Assembly (NCBI GenBank): GCA_020634395.1
Contig: JACKBU010000030.1
Location: forward strand, 1 to 53,101
Direction of reading: 5' to 3'
DNA length: 53,101 nt
Origin: Ardenticatenaceae bacterium
GTDB taxonomy: Bacteria > Chloroflexota > Anaerolineae > Promineifilales > Promineifilaceae
Positions within the stretch are counted from its first letter, which is position 1. Every line of letters begins with the position of its first letter. Made by a program: the position numbers and the translations under genes. Below, in pieces: positions 51,531 to 53,101 of the stretch. Under the pieces are notes generated by a model. That model had not been told where the DNA came from, did not search any database, and saw nothing but the letters and a program-made list of their open reading frames with translations.

Positions 51531-51549
51531 TGTGACAACAAGCGTCACA
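51531..51549. promoter_or_regulatory. dyad TGTGAC-N7-GTCACA
   Basis: A 6-bp inverted repeat with 7-nt spacer in the divergent gap between the lipoprotein and EAD7-like genes. Half-sites resemble CRP/FNR half-sites, but the spacing is three bases longer than the E. coli CRP site, so the binding protein is unclear. Confidence 0.35.
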
Positions 51550-51609
51550 ATCATACCATAGGCCGTATTATTCACGATTTCTTCACCGTCGTCGGCGCCG
51601 GACTCATGC

Positions 51610-51646
51610 TACAATCACGTGTCTTGATTGGAACATATGTTCCAAT
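51610..51646 (+). promoter_or_regulatory. SOS-box-like palindrome and -10 element
   Basis: TACAAT (51610-51615) is a -10-like element. ATTGGAACAT and its exact complement form a perfect 20-bp palindrome at 51627-51646, containing GAACATATGTTC (51631-51642). That equals the core of the Gram-positive LexA/DinR box (CGAACRNRYGTTYG, B. subtilis consensus). It lies about 95 bases before the ATG at 51741. No clear -35 is seen. Confidence 0.5.
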
Positions 51647-51740
51647 TTAGAGCGGCCCAACGGCTAATTGACCAACCCAAGCAATCAACGAAAGAACCAC
51701 CAAACCAAGCAACCTGTCTATGACATACAAAAGGTATCGC

Positions 51741-52031
51741 ATGAATTCCGCGCCTATGCGCTTGCGCAAGTTGATCAGCAACCATTACTCGCTGGACGAA
51801 TTTCGCACCCTGTGTTTTGACCTGGGCGTGCGCTATGACGACCTGGGCGGCGACAGTCTGAATGGTCAGGTGCGGGAGCTTTTGCTGCTGCTGGCTCGCT
51901 ACGGCCGTCTGGCGGATTTGCTGCAGCTGGTGGCCCTGGAACGGCCGTCTCTTTTGTCGCAAAGCGGCTACGCCGATCAGGCCGAGCTGCTGCGCGCGCT
52001 GATCGAAGCGCTGCCCGGCAGTGAAGAATGA
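51741..52031 (+). CDS. small protein resembling effector-associated domain 7 (EAD7)
   Basis: 96 aa from the ATG at 51741, preceded by AAAGG seven bases upstream; the earlier in-frame ATG at 51720 has no site. Residues 6-70 (RLRKLISNHYSLDEFRTLC and FDLGVRYDDLGGDSLNGQVR, then ARYGRLADLLQLV) resemble the helical EAD7 domain found N-terminal to NTPases, proteases and TIR domains in bacterial conflict and signalling proteins. It is a death-domain-like adaptor module by family knowledge. Here no effector is attached or adjacent. The gene is preceded by a possible LexA-type operator. Confidence 0.65.
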   Translation: MNSAPMRLRKLISNHYSLDEFRTLCFDLGVRYDDLGGDSLNGQVRELLLLLARYGRLADLLQLVALERPSLLSQSGYADQAELLRALIEALPGSEE

Positions 52032-52131
52032 CGAACGCGGAACGATGAGCGCTGAGGGCTAAGCGGATCGGACGGGTGGCAAGGGTAGGGAGAATCCATT
52101 ATCATTTCCGGGCAAGCAAAGGAAATAGATA

Positions 52132-53101
52132 ATGCAACAAAACAGCAGCGACGTGTTGATTGTGGGCGGCGGCCCCGCGGGGTTGGCGCTGGCGGCGGCG
52201 TTGGGCAATGCCGGGCTGGCCGTCAGCGGCCTGGCTCCAGACGGACCAGACGCGCCCTGGCCAAACACCTATGGCATCTGGCGCGACGAACTGGAAGCGC
52301 CGGGACTGACGCCGGATTGGTTGGGCCATCAGTGGCAGGACTGCACGGTTTACGCGAACGGCCGTGAGATTCCTCTCCAGCGCACCTACGGCCTGTTCGA
52401 CAACCAGCGCCTGCAGGCCGACCTGCTGGCTCGTGGTGAGCGGGCCGGTGTGCAGTGGCAGCGCGGCTTCGCCGGGGAGATTAGGCACACCGGCGGCCAA
52501 TCCCAGGTGACGACGCGCGACGGCCGTGTCCTGGCCGCGCGTCTGGTAGTGGATGCCAGCGGGCATCATGCCGTCTTTGTGCGCCGCCCGCCCAAAACAG
52601 ACGTCGCCATGCAGGCCGCTTATGGCCTTGTGGGCCGCTTTTCGCGGCCGCCGGTGCGCCCGCAGCAGATGGTGCTCATGGATTTTCGCAGCGAGCATTT
52701 GCCGCCGGAGGAACGCCAGGTGCCGCCCACTTTTTTATATGCCATGGATTTGGGCGACGATGTTTATTTTGTCGAGGAAACCTCGCTGGCCTGCTACCCG
52801 GCCATCCCCTACGCGGTGCTGCAGCGGCGGTTGGAGCAGCGGCTGGCTTACCACGGCATCGCCGTGACCGCAGTGCAGCACGTGGAGCACTGCCTGTTCC
52901 CCATGAATTTGCCGCTGCCTTACCTGGATCAGCCGGTGATGGGGTATGGCGGCGCGGCCAGCCTGGTGCATCCGGCATCCGGTTACCAGGTGGGGGCGGC
53001 GCTGCGTTATGCGCTGGAGGTAGCCCGGGCGATTGCCCAGGCGCTGGATGCGCCGGGGCAGTCGCCGGCGGGGGCGGCGCGGGCCGCCTGGCAGGCCCTG
53101 T
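52132..53101 (+). CDS. lycopene cyclase, plant CrtL/LCY type (3' truncated)
   Basis: 323 complete codons are visible; the gene runs out of the window. AAAGGA lies upstream of the ATG at 52132. A FAD/NAD-binding GGGPAG (12-17) is followed by NTYGIWRDELE (45-55), the MDFR motif (183-186), PTFLYAM (199-205) with EETSL, and a C-terminal VEHCLFPMNLPLP and VHPASGY. These match plant and cyanobacterial lycopene beta/epsilon cyclases, which close the ends of lycopene in carotenoid synthesis. Beta versus epsilon specificity cannot be read here. Confidence 0.9.
   Translation, partial: MQQNSSDVLIVGGGPAGLALAAALGNAGLAVSGLAPDGPDAPWPNTYGIWRDELEAPGLTPDWLGHQWQDCTVYANGREIPLQRTYGLFDNQRLQADLLARGERAGVQWQRGFAGEIRHTGGQSQVTTRDGRVLAARLVVDASGHHAVFVRRPPKTDVAMQAAYGLVGRFSRPPVRPQQMVLMDFRSEHLPPEERQVPPTFLYAMDLGDDVYFVEETSLACYPAIPYAVLQRRLEQRLAYHGIAVTAVQHVEHCLFPMNLPLPYLDQPVMGYGGAASLVHPASGYQVGAALRYALEVARAIAQALDAPGQSPAGAARAAWQAL

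Larger units (their letters stand above)
1..53101. repeat. highly iterated palindrome ACGGCCGT (about 140 copies)
   Basis: Exact copies of this 8-base palindrome occur across the window; my hand count is about 140, roughly one per 380 bases. Examples by first base: 606, 12915, 16465, 16474, 19529, 19549, 21520, 21539, 21569, 21626, 32700. It occurs in coding DNA of both strands, all frames, and in intergenic DNA. About two dozen copies are extended to AACGGCCGTT, some to AAACGGCCGTTTCC. Single-base variants such as GCGGCCGT and TCGGCCGT are far rarer. Confidence 0.9.

Overview
The window looks like chromosomal DNA from a member of the Chloroflexota (Anaerolineae/Ardenticatenia/Caldilineae-like). 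The evidence is indirect. The DNA is GC-rich. Lipoproteins carry Pro/Thr/Val-rich stalks. The family 5 solute-binding protein has the repetitive Val/Thr/Glu linker usual in this phylum. A CtpE-like P-type ATPase, a BTAD/NB-ARC/TPR (SARP-type) regulator, a giant surface protein ending in VYLPVAIRP and an orphan effector-associated-domain protein all fit. No rRNA, tRNA, IS element, prophage or CRISPR array was seen.

Layout. 1-3147 (+): truncated sugar-type solute-binding protein, alpha/beta-hydrolase-like protein, DAHP synthase. 3227-5362 (-): NUDIX hydrolase and two tandem glycerophosphodiesterases. 5704-19522 (+): DHA2 efflux pump, P-type ATPase, META/SH3 lipoprotein, membrane-propeller-phospholipase D fusion, small membrane protein, EamA exporter, pyridoxamine-oxidase-like protein, degenerate transaldolase. 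19585-25119 (-): acyl-CoA dehydrogenase, PRC-barrel protein, B3/4 protein, SARP regulator. 25217-32709 (+): a 64-aa protein coupled to a 2433-aa surface protein. 32806-39316 (-): three-gene ABC-2 exporter, preceded by a six-gene operon (DUF2277, LLM oxidoreductase, TIGR04076, LspA, MBL hydrolase, double MerR). 39677-45158 (+): family 5 solute-binding lipoprotein, PadR regulator, membrane-anchored GH9 glycosidase. 45204-49101 (-): alpha/beta hydrolase, ABC exporter, arginase. 49302-50306 (+): TrmB fused to an extra domain. 50328-51482 (-): lipoprotein. 51741-53101 (+): orphan EAD7-like protein and a truncated plant-type lycopene cyclase.

The strongest unexplained signal is not a gene. The palindrome ACGGCCGT occurs about 140 times by my hand count, roughly once per 380 bases, where about one would be expected by chance. 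It lies in all reading frames, on both coding strands and in intergenic regions. It forms the core of two perfect hairpins between genes and leaves recurrent peptide marks (TAV, NGR/DGR, RP) in unrelated proteins. This resembles the HIP1 palindrome of cyanobacteria, with a different sequence.

Other points of note are a transaldolase homologue lacking its Schiff-base lysine, an alpha/beta hydrolase with proline in place of the nucleophile serine, a TrmB fusion that keeps an internal ribosome-binding site and start codon, a second dispersed repeat (GGAGACTGGAGA), likely leaderless promoters, and an SOS-box-like palindrome in front of the EAD7-like gene.
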